In this document: one piece after another, positions 45,611-56,218 of the stretch
How positions within the stretch are numbered: the first letter of the stretch is position 1
How the letters are laid out: every line of letters starts with the position of its first letter
DNA from: Pipra filicauda
Lineage: Eukaryota; Chordata; Aves; Passeriformes; Pipridae
DNA length: 64,000 bases
Direction: 5' to 3'
Assembly (NCBI RefSeq): GCF_003945595.2
Contig: NW_024104349.1
Coordinates: 496,001 to 560,000 of the forward strand
Position numbers and translations under genes: made by a program
The notes under the pieces: model-generated
The model's input: only the letters and a program-made list of their open reading frames with translations
The model's database searches: none
Told to the model about the DNA's origin: nothing

Positions 45611-46060
45611 TTCTGTCAGGGTTGGTCAGACTGTTAAGAGAGAGACAGTCCTGGCACTGCTGAGCAGCTCTGTACCTGGGCTTGTGCCTCTGCCCACTGA
45701 GGAAAAGCCACGTGTGAGATGATCTGTTTCTAGCTGAGTCTTGAAAACTTCCAGGCATGAAGACTTCCCTCCTTTCTCTTCACTAGTAGCCTGTTTCAGT
45801 CTTGTATTTGCCAGGAAAAAAAAGGTTTCCTTAATGTCCAGTGCGAACCTTCCACACTGCAATCCATGGCCACTGCCCCCATACTGGATCAACACTACCA
45901 AGAAGAGTTTGATCCCACCATCTTTGTAGCTGCCCTTCAAGCAGTTTATTAAATCTCCTTTTCATTTGGCCTCAACCTTGAAAGAAGTCAGGACTTTTTG
46001 TCCCTTCTCCAGGGCCCAGATACACTCTTGGTCCAAATCAGAGGGCCCTGAATCTTTCAG
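45611..46060 (-). repeat. Continuation of the same antisense CR1, diverged
   Basis: AAACTTCCAGGCATGAAGAC, CTGTTTCAGTCTTGTATTTG, AAAGGTTTCCTTAATGTCCA and AATCTCCTTTTCATTTGGCC follow the expected antisense CR1 order immediately left of the 45477 tail. The level of divergence suggests an older element than the typical subfamily B copies. Confidence 0.7.
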
Positions 46061-47239
46061 GGTTAAGGCCAACCACCTGTACAATCATCCCAGACCTCCC
46101 ATGTGAGCTGCAGGCTGAAGTTTCCTTTCCATGTAGGCAGCTGGGGAGGGTTATTGACCTCTTTGATATGGACTGGGGACACGGTCAGAGTCGGCATCAA
46201 CAGAGGAAAATTCACATCAGGGTTTTTCTTGAGAGCAGAAAAGGTAAAAATAGTCTCTAATGTGTAACTTCAGTGCATTTCTGCGCTGTAAGGCCTCCAG
46301 CACCCAGGGAGAGTGATGAGGACACCTCGAGTGGGTTCCTAAGAGCATGGGCCAGTAGAGATACCATCCCCATCACCCCATTAACCACTGAGAAACTAAA
46401 AACAGCCGAAAAAGCTGTTTTCTCCAGGTGCCACTTACATTCTGGGAAACCTAACCAGAGGCACCCAGGCACAGAGGGAGTTTAGACCAGGTAAAACAAG
46501 AGAAAAGGCCGAGCTGGCTGCGGCAGTTTAACCTCTGACAGACAGTCTGTAATATACCTGACACAGAAAACAAACCAGGTGGTGCCACTGCTCGGAAAAT
46601 ACAGACACAGCGGGGGACTGGGAGTGCAGGAGGGGGAGAGAGGGAAAACATGAGCAGGGGAAAGCTGAGAGGGCAGGAGTCGTTAACCCCTGATAGCAAG
46701 TATAAAGTATTTTACTCCCCATCCCATTCATTAGAGCGCGTCAGCTCCAGGAGGACTCCATCCATCCCCGCACATAAATCCAGCAAGTTTCTCTTTTCAA
46801 AAGGCCAGACACTGTCTTTGCCATGGCAATCCAGCTGTCTGGCCGCCTGCCTGCCCTGCACTGCCAGAGCTCAGCTGTCACAGAGGAGGGCAGCCCCCTC
46901 CCAGGGTCTCCCTGCACGCTCTGCCTGTTGTATCCCTGCAGCCCAGGGAAGTGGGATGTCCCCAGGGGCCACCACGGTCCTGTCCCTCCGGTTGGGAATG
47001 CCAGTCCATGGGTAGGAGCAGCTCATTCCCACCTGGCAGAGATCACAGGCATTCACAAGCTCTGTAGCATAAGCAAAGCATGAATTCATAGAAGCTCAGA
47101 AGAGATCCAGAGCAACATTAGGGTGACTAATTCCACTGAACATCCAGCATCAGGCCTTCCAGTACTTAAAGAGGTTTAAGAAAAAGAAGGGAGAGTGACT
47201 TTTTGCACAGGCAGATAGTGATAGGACTAGGGAATGGTA
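46061..47239. other. Unique intergenic DNA
   Basis: Moderately GC-rich at 46.8-47.0 kb. ORFs of 121, 86 and 72 codons overlap there because stops are scarce. No family recognised. Confidence 0.5.
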
Positions 47240-47530
47240 GATGGTGATAGGGCTGGTGATAGGGGGAACAGTTTTAAACTGAAAGGGGAGAGATTTAGAT
47301 TAGATGCTCAGAAGAAATCCTTCCCTAGGAGGGTGGGGAGGCCCTGGCACAGGTTGCCCAGAGAAGCTGTGGCTGCCCCATCCCTGGAAGTGTTCCAAGC
47401 CAGGTTGGATAGGGCTTGGAGCAACCTGGTCTAGTGGAAGGTGTCCCTGCCCATGGCAGAAGGTTGGAAGTGGATGAGTTTTAAGGTTCCTTCCAACCCA
47501 AATCTTTCCATAGTTCTATGATTTTATTAT
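47240..47530 (+). repeat. CR1 LINE 3' fragment, subfamily A
   Basis: From the GGGGGAACAGTTTTAAACTG segment through TTTAGATTAGATGCTCAGAA, GGCACAGGTTGCCCAGAGAA and GGTCTAGTGGAAGGTGTCCC to TTCCATAGTTCTATGATTTT. Intact 3' end. Confidence 0.95.
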
Positions 47531-48200
47531 CAGGGCTCCAGCATAGTCCTCTCAGGCATCTGATCATAGGAGATGCGATGCAGGGAAAAACATACAACTC
47601 TGATCCAGTCTGCAGAGCCACATCCTTCACGACCCTAAGGAACAAATCTATTTTATAACCTATGCTTAGATCAGGCTACAATGTTGAGAGAAAGGGTTTA
47701 TGCAGAATAACTTGCATCTGCTGCTGGTTTGGAGCTTATATCTACACTTCCAGCTTGAGGGGACACAGTGTACCCCGATCCTGCCCCATTTTTCAAAGTT
47801 GCTCAAACCAGCAACCATCCAAACAAAGCTTTGGGAAATGCAGGAAGCAGTGCTGTCCTCAAAATCTTACCTGAATTTAGATTAAAAGGCTAGTGACTCC
47901 AATAAAAGAAAAAGGGCACAAAATCAAGCTATTTTAACACATCTGCCTAAGGTTAAACAACATTGTTTTTCTTTGTGAGAACTTCATAACATCAGGAAAG
48001 TTGGAGAGCCTTCCTGGGGCTGAGGTATTACAGGGCATCTTGTATACCTTGGCATTGTGTGGCTTTCCAGGGCATCATTTTAACACTTCACAAATCAGGC
48101 TTTATGGACATTCTTCTATCATAAATCCACTGCAAAGCAAACACAAGAATTTACAAGTTGCACGTAGCCAGGTAAACTGCACGGGAGATCACCAGCGAGC
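47531..48200. other. Unique intergenic DNA
   Basis: Nothing recognised beyond short random ORFs. Confidence 0.5.
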
Positions 48201-48267
48201 AGAACAGCTTTAAAATGTATGAACCATAAAGCATTTTCGGTGTTTTATGATGGCAACATTTCTTTTA

Positions 48268-48345
48268 GGGCCTGATCCAGCCTCCTTTGAAGTCGAATGG
48301 AGTCTTTCCATTGACATCAGAGGGTGTGGGATTTGTCTCACAGCA
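48268..48345. repeat. Ancient amniote interspersed repeat (GGCCTGATCCA / CATTGACATCA type)
   Basis: Reads AGGGCCTGATCCAGCCTCCT, then TTGAAGTCGAATGGAGTCTT, then TCCATTGACATCAGAGGG. The inverted TGAAGTCNAATGGA / TCCATTGACATCA pair and the GGCCTGATCC lead are a common ancient pattern in bird and turtle DNA. Confidence 0.6.
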
Positions 48346-48619
48346 ACTTATACCAATGAGAACAATATTTTGCTCTGAAGTCACCACTTTCTGCCATGGA
48401 TGTTTTGAAAACAGCTCGTCACCTGACAATACACCCTGAAGGTACTGACAGTCCGTGTGTTTTCATTATTTAAAAATGAGACTTGGTAACAGGCTCAGCT
48501 GTTTAGGGAAGGTAATGTTTTTCCTAAGCATGCCTACCATAAAGTAAAATTAGCAAAATCTTCTTCGAGCTGCAACTAAAACATAAGGGCACAGCTGCCC
48601 TGGAGGAGTACAAGGGCTC

Positions 48620-49300
48620 TCAATGTAAACTCCACTGATATCATCACCATCAGAAGGTCATAAAATTGATTGATTATAAATACAGTCCCTCATTTGTTTA
48701 CAGCCTGCATTTTTGGGTCCTGGGTAATTAGCACATTAAGCGTCCCTCAGAGTGAGCGCTTACAGGTGCAGCTCCGAGATGGCCAAAGTGGAAAACTGCT
48801 CCGGAGAGGAGCCTAATTTTCCTTCAGCAATCGCGGGACGGGTGCCTTAGGACGGAGGGGAGAAATGTCAGTTATGTAAGTGTTTAGCTACTTGATCACA
48901 CCTACCCAGGAGCCGAAGGCGTCAGGGGGCATTAAAATGACCTGTTAATTTCCTTCAGCGGGAAAGTAGCACCCAAAAAATGAGAGACATGTCAGCAATG
49001 TGAGGGAGATCTCTTTGTAAAGCCTGCGGCTGAGCGAAGGCTTTCAAGATTCTTTTCCCTCCGCACAAGCCAACAAAGGAAGATAAAGATCACCCTATTT
49101 GCGGTAACTGGTACTTAGTTCCTTTTAGTTACACTTAAAATAAACTCTCTTTGAGTCCTCCAAAGGTTTCAGCCTTCAGACACGCCACTACCGAGCTGTA
49201 AACCAGCCACCTTCCTCCCAGCCCCTCTTGGCTCCAAGTTCACGACTACTCTGAGCTCAGGACATTAAACTTTAAAGTCACGTTTTATTTGTACAGCTGG
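48620..49300. promoter_or_regulatory. Candidate conserved enhancer about 48 kb upstream of BMP4, with Forkhead and T-box sites
   Basis: A repeat-free block with unusually many retained CpGs (for example GCAATCGCGGGACGGG, CCTGCGGCTGAGCGAAGG). Motifs in order: Forkhead core TGTTTAC 48695-48701, TAATTA 48725-48730, PAR-bZIP-type TTATGTAA 48872-48879, T-box half-site TCACACCT 48896-48903, nuclear-receptor half-site TGACCT 48938-48943 and AGATAA 49081-49086. A mouse Bmp4 mesoderm enhancer about 46 kb upstream that needs a Forkhead site is known to me from memory. Position and motif make this the best candidate ortholog, but homology is not shown here. Confidence 0.45.
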
Positions 49301-50230
49301 ATGCATCAGGTTTGTGCTTATTGTCTAATTAGCCAACTAAACCGCTTTTGAAAGGGTTTTAATGCTTTACCCCCAGTGAGATCTCTGTAGTGAGTGTGTG
49401 TTGAAATGCTAATGGAGACAAAGAATTCCTTTTTGTAGGAATTTGCAGTATTTTGGATACATCTCCTGGGCCAAATCTTCAGCTGCTGTGGCTTGGTTGG
49501 AGGGAGGCAGATTATTCCCAATTACAGACTCCTGAAACTTAACAGGATGCCAGAGAAGCTATTCACTAATATTCTTCTTTTAAGATGGTTTAAAACTCTA
49601 TGGCTAATTTCCAGATTTTTCCAATCTTCCACAGAATTTTGTCAGAAATGCCTCCTGTAGCTGGGACAAGATAACAGCTACAGAATTCACCAACCTACTA
49701 ACTATTAAAGTATGCAATATCTGCCCTGGCATTTATACAGTTTCACAGATTAATTCTTTCAAAACATTTCCACTGGCATCACTTGCTGCAAAAGTAATTT
49801 AAAAATCTCATACCAGCATTTTTTTCATCCATGAAACACGAGTGGCAAGTGAGCAAAAAGGGAAGTCGCTGGCATAGCTGATATTGTCTGTGCAATAAAA
49901 AGGAGATCTTGCTTCACTTTCGGGGGATATTTCTGTTAATGCTAACAGTGTTCATAAATGGAAATATTTTGGAGCAGAACTGCTTGTCCTTATGTATTTG
50001 AAAAGCTACAGCAAAAAGCAACCCAAGAAGTGCCTCTAAACACTACAACAGTGGTAGTAAATAATGCTAATAACCCTTAATTATGGGTCTTATTTAATTC
50101 CTGTTTCCAAGTGCCATGAATATAAGGGGCTAAATGATAGCAAATTAGCTTTAAAAATGTTAATGGAAAGTTGTTAGTGCTGAAGGCTGTTTTTTGCCCT
50201 TCTGTCAGGAGGGGAACTTCTCCATTAAGA
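49301..50230. promoter_or_regulatory. Repeat-free AT-rich block, possible extension of the 48.6-49.3 kb enhancer region
   Basis: No interspersed repeats. Several homeodomain-like cores occur (GCTAATAACCCTTAATTATG near 50070-50090, AAATTAGCTTTAAAAATG near 50142-50160). The texture is similar to the adjoining candidate enhancer, but no single strong composite site was seen. Confidence 0.25.
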
Positions 50231-50362
50231 TTCCTCTCCAGCCCAATTGAATCTACGGGTCACCCATTCACTTTTTAGACCCTCACACCTCCACACACCC
50301 AGAGACCCATTTCAATGTAAGGCAAGGACATTTTCTCTGCTTTATTCCTCAGGTTTGTTTCA
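50231..50362. other. Short unique spacer
   Basis: Nothing recognised. Confidence 0.4.
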
Positions 50363-50425
50363 TTCATGGTTGGACTCAATGATCTTAAAGGTCTTTTCCC
50401 ACCTAAGTGATTCTGTGATTCTGTA
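50363..50425 (+). repeat. CR1 LINE 3' terminal fragment
   Basis: GGTTGGACTCAATGATCTTA, AAGGTCTTTTCCCACCTAAG, then TGATTCTGTGATTCTGT. This is a chicken-type CR1 ending different from subfamilies A and B. Confidence 0.92.
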
Positions 50426-50928
50426 TTTTGGATGACTGAATATTCTTTATACAGTTGCTTGACTTTGCACTCACTCTACCCCCCTCAGTACACACAGCAG
50501 CCAATCCCTGAGCTTGGCTCATTTTAATCTGTTTTGAGTTCAAGGAGGCAAAAGTTTATCCAAAGAAATAGGACAAACCTTACAGGTGCAGGATACTACA
50601 CAGGGCTCCCTCAGTCTGAAGAATTTACTGTTTCACAGAGTTCCTGCATCCTGGGCATGACAGCTCCTTATAAAACTGTCTCATGATCAAACCACAAATG
50701 AGAAGATCAAGCAAATGATTTAATTTCTAACATTTGAAATCCCTGGGATTTTTATACTTGAGCCAGTTGCCCAGCTAAGCCCATAAACACAAGTTCAGTG
50801 GAAAATGTGATGTGCTTGGTCAGACGGGGCTCCTGTAACGGGGATGACCCAGAAACATGAGCACAGCAATTTTTCAGGCTGCAAATGAAAATCTTTATGA
50901 ACCAAGTGGTGCAAAGAAGGGCAAAATG
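50426..50928. other. Unique intergenic DNA, nothing recognised
   Basis: No exon or motif cluster stood out. Confidence 0.5.
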
Positions 50929-51130
50929 AATCATAGAATATCCCAAGTTGGAAGGGACCCACAAGGATCATCCAGTCCAACCCCTGGCCCTGCACAACAA
51001 TCCCACCCTGTCCTTGAGAGCATTGTCCAAACCCTCCTGGAGCTCTGGCAGCCTTGGGGCCGTGCCCACTGCCCTGGGGAGCCTGTTCAGTGCCCAACCA
51101 CCCTCTGGGGGAAGAATCTTGTCAAGAGCA
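50929..51130 (-). repeat. CR1 LINE 3' fragment, subfamily B
   Basis: Antisense tail GAATCATAGAATATCCCAAG, then TTGGAAGGGACCCACAAGGA, GAGAGCATTGTCCAAACCCT and GCCTGTTCAGTGCCCAACCA. Well preserved apart from a small deletion after CCCTGCACA. Confidence 0.96.
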
Positions 51131-53319
51131 AGAGCTTTTGTTCCTAAAGTTTTCTATCCCCCCACCAGCATCACCTGCATCATCTATGCTCACATTATCC
51201 CTCCTTACAAATTTATCTTCAGATTTGATCTTTGCAAGCACTAAGCAAAATAGGAGCTAAGAGACAAAAAACTCCCCTAAACTTATCTTTGCAAAAATCC
51301 CAGACCATACCGGCAGTTTATCCCAGAAATCTCAATGTCCTGTGTTTTGCTGCCATTCCCCACCATTTGTTTTTTTTTCACTCCGCTGTCCTGCTGCTCT
51401 TTGAGGCTGGATGATCACCTAATGTAAATTGTCACCTGCACCGAAGTCTTTGAGTCGAGTTGCTTTAGAGCAGTTAAGGATCTAGTTCCTGATAGCTCGA
51501 CTTTGGCAAAGAAAGGGCTGAACTGTGTTTTGCAAACAAGCAATGCAGTGAATTTCTTTCTTTTTCTCTGTTCATGAACCAACATTGGTTTGGTAAGAGA
51601 TATTTGTTATTCAAGTGCTTGCTGGACAGCTTGGATCAACAATGGCTCATTCCAGAAACAGTTCATTTCAATTTCTTGCTGCTCATGGGGTGAGAACTGT
51701 CACCTAAATCAGATGGAGCTGATTCTAATCTTTGAGGGGATGAGTAAGCCTTTTAAAAATAGGAGAACAAAGGCTGATGAAGAACAAATATTCTTGTTCA
51801 CATGTAAATGCAAGTACACATACAAAGAACAACCAATTCCCAAACTAGCACGCAAATAAAATTCTATCCAGGCACACACAGTTATCAGGGACACCAACAG
51901 ATTCAGTCTGGCAAGCTCAGCTGGAGTAAAAGGTATGAGTGTTGAAGGGATTGTTATAGCCACTCCAGTTAAACTTCAGTCCCAACAGCAATGGGATTTC
52001 AACCTCTAATTCCTACACGGATCCCACTAAACTGTGGCTGAATTAGAGTGTCCTCCCTGCACAGCTATTAAAGCTTTCAGTGATGAAGCATTCAAGGCAT
52101 CCCTTAGTGAGGTGCAGCAATGTTTAATTACTCAGTGTTGCTATTTCCTTACATTTTCCTGTTCAGAAATGAACATCCTCAGTTCATTCTCACCTATCAG
52201 TTCATGGTACTTGTTTCACAGCTCGATTAAAAATCACTGCTGATGCCTTTTTGTGACGGACACACTGCAGTCAAGTGCACTCTTCACCTCCTCTCTCAAC
52301 ACTCACAGCGACTGTCTCACAGTACTCAACCAGCACCTTTCTCTAAACATTGCAGAGTTGAGGTGAACTTGAGGAAAAATATCAGATAAGGGTTGAACTT
52401 CCTATGAATTTCTTAGGGAGCATAAGGATGAGGATGTCCATACACTGCACAGTGCTGTGTGTGCAGGGTTTCCTCACATCTTTTTCAAGCATGTAGGCAC
52501 AGGCAGAGAAACAAGGGATTTTTCAAAGCTCTGCCACTTTAAGTGCCCTATTAAAACGTCTCTTCAGGTCCTGCAACCTCACTTACTACTCTGTGTTGCT
52601 CCTCTGCTGACACCACGCTCAGGACAGTCTCTTTGGCTCGAGTGTGTGCACGGTCAGCCAAGCCAAACTGACTTCAGAACATTTTATGAGCATGTTAATA
52701 TCGCTTTGTTGCATTACCAGGCAGATGTGAAGCCGTTCCCACTTGAATTTCGACATCACAGCGCTGGTGCATCAGTGTCTGTGGCCTTATGGAGCTCCTC
52801 ATCAGGCTGCACTGGTAGAGTGATGTTATTGCAAACAAGAGTCCCTACATGCCATCACTGCAGCTCTCACCTCATCACGAGCCAGAAGAAGGAACAAGGA
52901 AAAATACTCAGAGAAGAAACTAAAAGTGAGCTGGAATTAATTTCACCGAAATAAATATTTTTGTACAATCGGCTGTACAAGTTAAACTGTTACTGCATCA
53001 CCCAGGAATGAAGGTCCACTTCTCCAAGGGGCAGATCTTTTCTGTGGATTGTTCTGAACCCATCATGGTGCTACAGCCTCACCACACTTTTCCTTTGTAA
53101 GTAAGGGGTAACCTAAAGGACTTATTCTACAGCTTGGGCCAGATATAAAAGCTCCTGAGCACTAGGTTAGCTCAAAAGTAGAAATCAAAGTTTCATAAAT
53201 GGCTTATCAGATACAAAGACTAAATTTTATCTCCAGAAAACCACAGGATGCTCGAAGTCCCCTTTGGATTCCATGGCAGGTACCTCACTGAAACTACTAG
53301 AAATACCAGAAATTACCAA
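51131..53319. other. Unique intergenic DNA, 2.2 kb
   Basis: No gene recognised. A 165-codon plus-strand ORF (52457-52954) is the longest single reading, but it lacks recognisable domains, has no splice partners I can see and contains ordinary noncoding composition. Confidence 0.5.
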
Positions 53320-53440
53320 ATTATAGAACCACAGAATGGGTTGGGTTGGACCTTAAAGGTCATGTAAATCCAACCCCCTGCCATGGGCAGGGATAGCACT
53401 CAACAGATAAACTGGCTCAGGACCCCATCCAAATTCCCTT
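53320..53440 (-). repeat. CR1 LINE 3' fragment
   Basis: Antisense tail TTATAGAACCACAGAATGGG, then TTGGGTTGGACCTTAAAGGT and CCAACCCCCTGCCATGGGCA, then GCTCAGGACCCCATCCAAAT. Confidence 0.92.
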
Positions 53441-55129
53441 CTCACTAACACCTGAACCAGGATCTGCTCCTAAAGAGGACTTTTCAGCTGGTATAAATCA
53501 GATTATCTGCACAGATACCAAAGGGCCATAGCAGTTTCTAGCACTGGAGGATCTGTCCCGTGCAGGTTCAGAGAGCTCCTGCAGAGCTCTCACACTGAAC
53601 AGCAGTGGTGTATAACATCCAGATTTCAGAGAGCCACCTGGGAATTCCCCACTGCACCCCTCAACCACAAAGGTTACCCTGTCTTGGCTTAATTTAGCCA
53701 GCTGTGGTCTCCTCAGTGCAGGGAGAGGACATCCTTCTAAAGACATTAGTGACTCACCCCCAGCCAGAGCCTACAATTGTTGAGAAAATCTGTTGTTTAT
53801 GTCAGGGGAAGCCAAAAAAGTTTTGCCAAGTGCTTCCTTTGGTCACATCCTATACATTTTAATGTCACAGCTGCTGCCAAGCCACGGGCTGTAATGTCCC
53901 CATAATGAGGTAGGGCTAAATAAGTGCATCCAAATCACAAGTGTGCCCTTGAGCTATCCAAAGGACCTCACCATCCCTCCCTCAGGCATAGCAGTCCTCT
54001 GCAGTGTCCCCACAACTGATCCATATGCATCCAGCTTTTGCTAAACACATTCCAGCAAATGCCAGGATCAGGCTCTTCTCAGGAGAAAAGTCCAAAAATT
54101 GTAGAGGCTCTGGCAGTTGTAATTCTCAGGTCTGTTCTTTCCATGTTTTTCAATTAAAAAAAAAACCAACAACTGAAAATAATGAATGGCTTGAAGACAG
54201 AAAGGAAAGAAATTAGATTTTCCTGGACATACAGCTTCGCAGGAGAATTAAATAAAATCTGCTGCAGAAGGGAGAGCACCCAGTCCTGCTTGTGGGAAAG
54301 GGAAAGGTCACTGATCTTTGCTTCCTTAGTGTTGCTGTTTTGTGCTTCAGTATCTTGATCATCTCAAGGTGAGTCACCCGTGTGAGGTCCCCAACATGGC
54401 TTTGTTTCTCAGATTGCTCACTTAGATCTGCATCAGCACCGTGGCTCTGTCAGGGCCCTGAGGGTGCTCCTGGTTCCTCCCCCAGCCCTGCCCAGGAACT
54501 CAGCCCAAGGCCAGCAGTCCCAGCCTGAGCTAAATCTGCAGGTTCAAGCCATCCTGACCAGAAAATAGCCCACCTTGTTCCTCATGTCACTGACCTGAGC
54601 ATCAGAGCAAGTGGGACACCTGGAGCAGCAGCTGGAGGAAGGTGAGGAGAAGATGGTGCTCATGGGGCAGTTCATCCCAACTCTGTGGAGCACCAGATTT
54701 CAGGGCACAGGAAATCATATATGGAGTTTTTAGACTGTGGTATTTTCCACACAGGTGGCAAAACAGCCCTAGAAAACTTATCATAGGTTAAAACACTTAA
54801 AACGGGGATTAATTTGAGGAATGTATCTCCCAGGAATCTATCACTACTCCAGCTTTCCCCAGAAAGCTCATAGAAAATCATCCATGAGAAACAGCTTCTT
54901 GCACCAATCTCACTTTGGTTCCTTCAGAAAAGCAATTAGAATTATAGAAAAACCAGCACAGACAGCGTTTCCCAGACTTGCACATGCACATTCACAATTT
55001 GCTTTGACATCAGGCTCGAGTTTCCCCCAAGTCATTATCGATGTTTCAGGTTTCAATTTTTCATTGCCCACTTTGGGGCCTGACTTTCAAAGAACAAAGA
55101 ACTTCCTGAAAATCAGTTCCTGACATTAT
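53441..55129. other. Unique intergenic DNA
   Basis: No exon or repeat recognised. An A-rich run (AATTAAAAAAAAAACCAAC) occurs near 54152-54170. Confidence 0.5.
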
Positions 55130-55900
55130 GGGCCAGTTGTTAATTAGAGATGCAGGTGCCTACATGAGGCATCTAATTTGGACATTTCTGCTTCCCCGCT
55201 CTGAGCTATCGACTTCCTCCTCTCCCATCAGCTGCGTAACACACAGAGCTGACACGTGCATCTTCCAAAATGAAAATAAAACTTAGGAAATGGTTTTCTG
55301 GCAAGTGCATTGAAAGCCTGCCTGCTACTGATGTAGACAAGATTTATTTTACTTTTTTGGTGGGCAAGATGAGCTCTGAAAGAGCAACTCTGATTAAAAT
55401 TGCCCTGGCATTTGAGTGACATTCTGGCAAAACATCGCGGAAACGTTTGGTCACATCCTCTCAACGCTTAATTTCTTCCTTAAATGTGCTTTTTAATATG
55501 TCACAGTTGTTAAATTCATAGCAATAATTCCCTTGAGACTAAACAACAGTGCTTGGTATGTGAAAAATGAACAATACATTTACATCAGTAAACCGAGAGG
55601 AAACCTTAAATAAACATATAAGGGAGTACCAATGGTCTGAATGTTACCTTTATGAAATTCAACCACTCTGTTGGCTGATTTTAGCAGCAGGATGTCCTAA
55701 ATAAACTCAGCTAAAACATATGCTGTCATATTCTTTTCAGTTATGACATAACTGCCCAGATTTGCATCTTCTGATGGGTTTTATTGCTGTCAGTCAATCA
55801 CTGTATGGGAAGGTAACTAAGCACTTATATTCATTTTAAAACTCTCATTATTTTTAAATGACCAGCAGAATCCTGCAATCAAATCTTGTAATGCCTCGAC
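55130..55900. promoter_or_regulatory. Candidate conserved noncoding element about 54 kb upstream of BMP4
   Basis: A 770-bp repeat-free AT-rich block with scattered CpGs (ACATCGCGGAAACG near 55432). The densest part is 55739-55800. It holds a perfect 7-bp-arm dyad AGTTATGACATAACT (55739-55753), a perfect POU octamer ATTTGCAT (55760-55767), and adjacent MEIS (CTGTCA 55787-55792) and PBX (GTCAATCA 55793-55800) half-sites. This combination within 62 bp is characteristic of developmental enhancers. Confidence 0.45.
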
Positions 55901-56109
55901 ACTTTCATCTGTTTTTGATGGGAAGGAAGAGGAGTTGAGATTTGCATACAAAAAGACTGATGTAAATTCCTGCTAAACCTAGTGTGGGGTTTGACTGCAC
56001 AAACACTGGGCAAACCAATGCCCCAGGAGCGAGGGGCTGGGCTGGGCAGGGAGAGCACAAAGCTGGAGTGTTCCCTGGTGTAGCTGCTTCCATGGGCTGT
56101 GCAACCAAA
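55901..56109. other. Unique spacer
   Basis: Nothing recognised. Confidence 0.4.
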
Positions 56110-56218
56110 GCTTCTGCCTGGTCCAGTGGAAGATGTTCCTGCCCATGGTAGGGGGTTGGAATGAGGTGGTCTTTAAGGTCTCTTACAACCCAAACCACCC
56201 TGTACTTCCATGACTCTG
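56110..56218 (+). repeat. CR1 LINE 3' terminal fragment, subfamily A
   Basis: CTGGTCCAGTGGAAGATGTT, CCTGCCCATGGTAGGGGGTT, GGTCTTTAAGGTCTCTTACA, then a worn end CTTCCATGACTCTG. Confidence 0.93.

Noticed and set aside
52457..52954. 165-codon plus-strand ORF
   Set aside because: No family resemblance, no convincing splice sites or promoter, and base composition like its surroundings.
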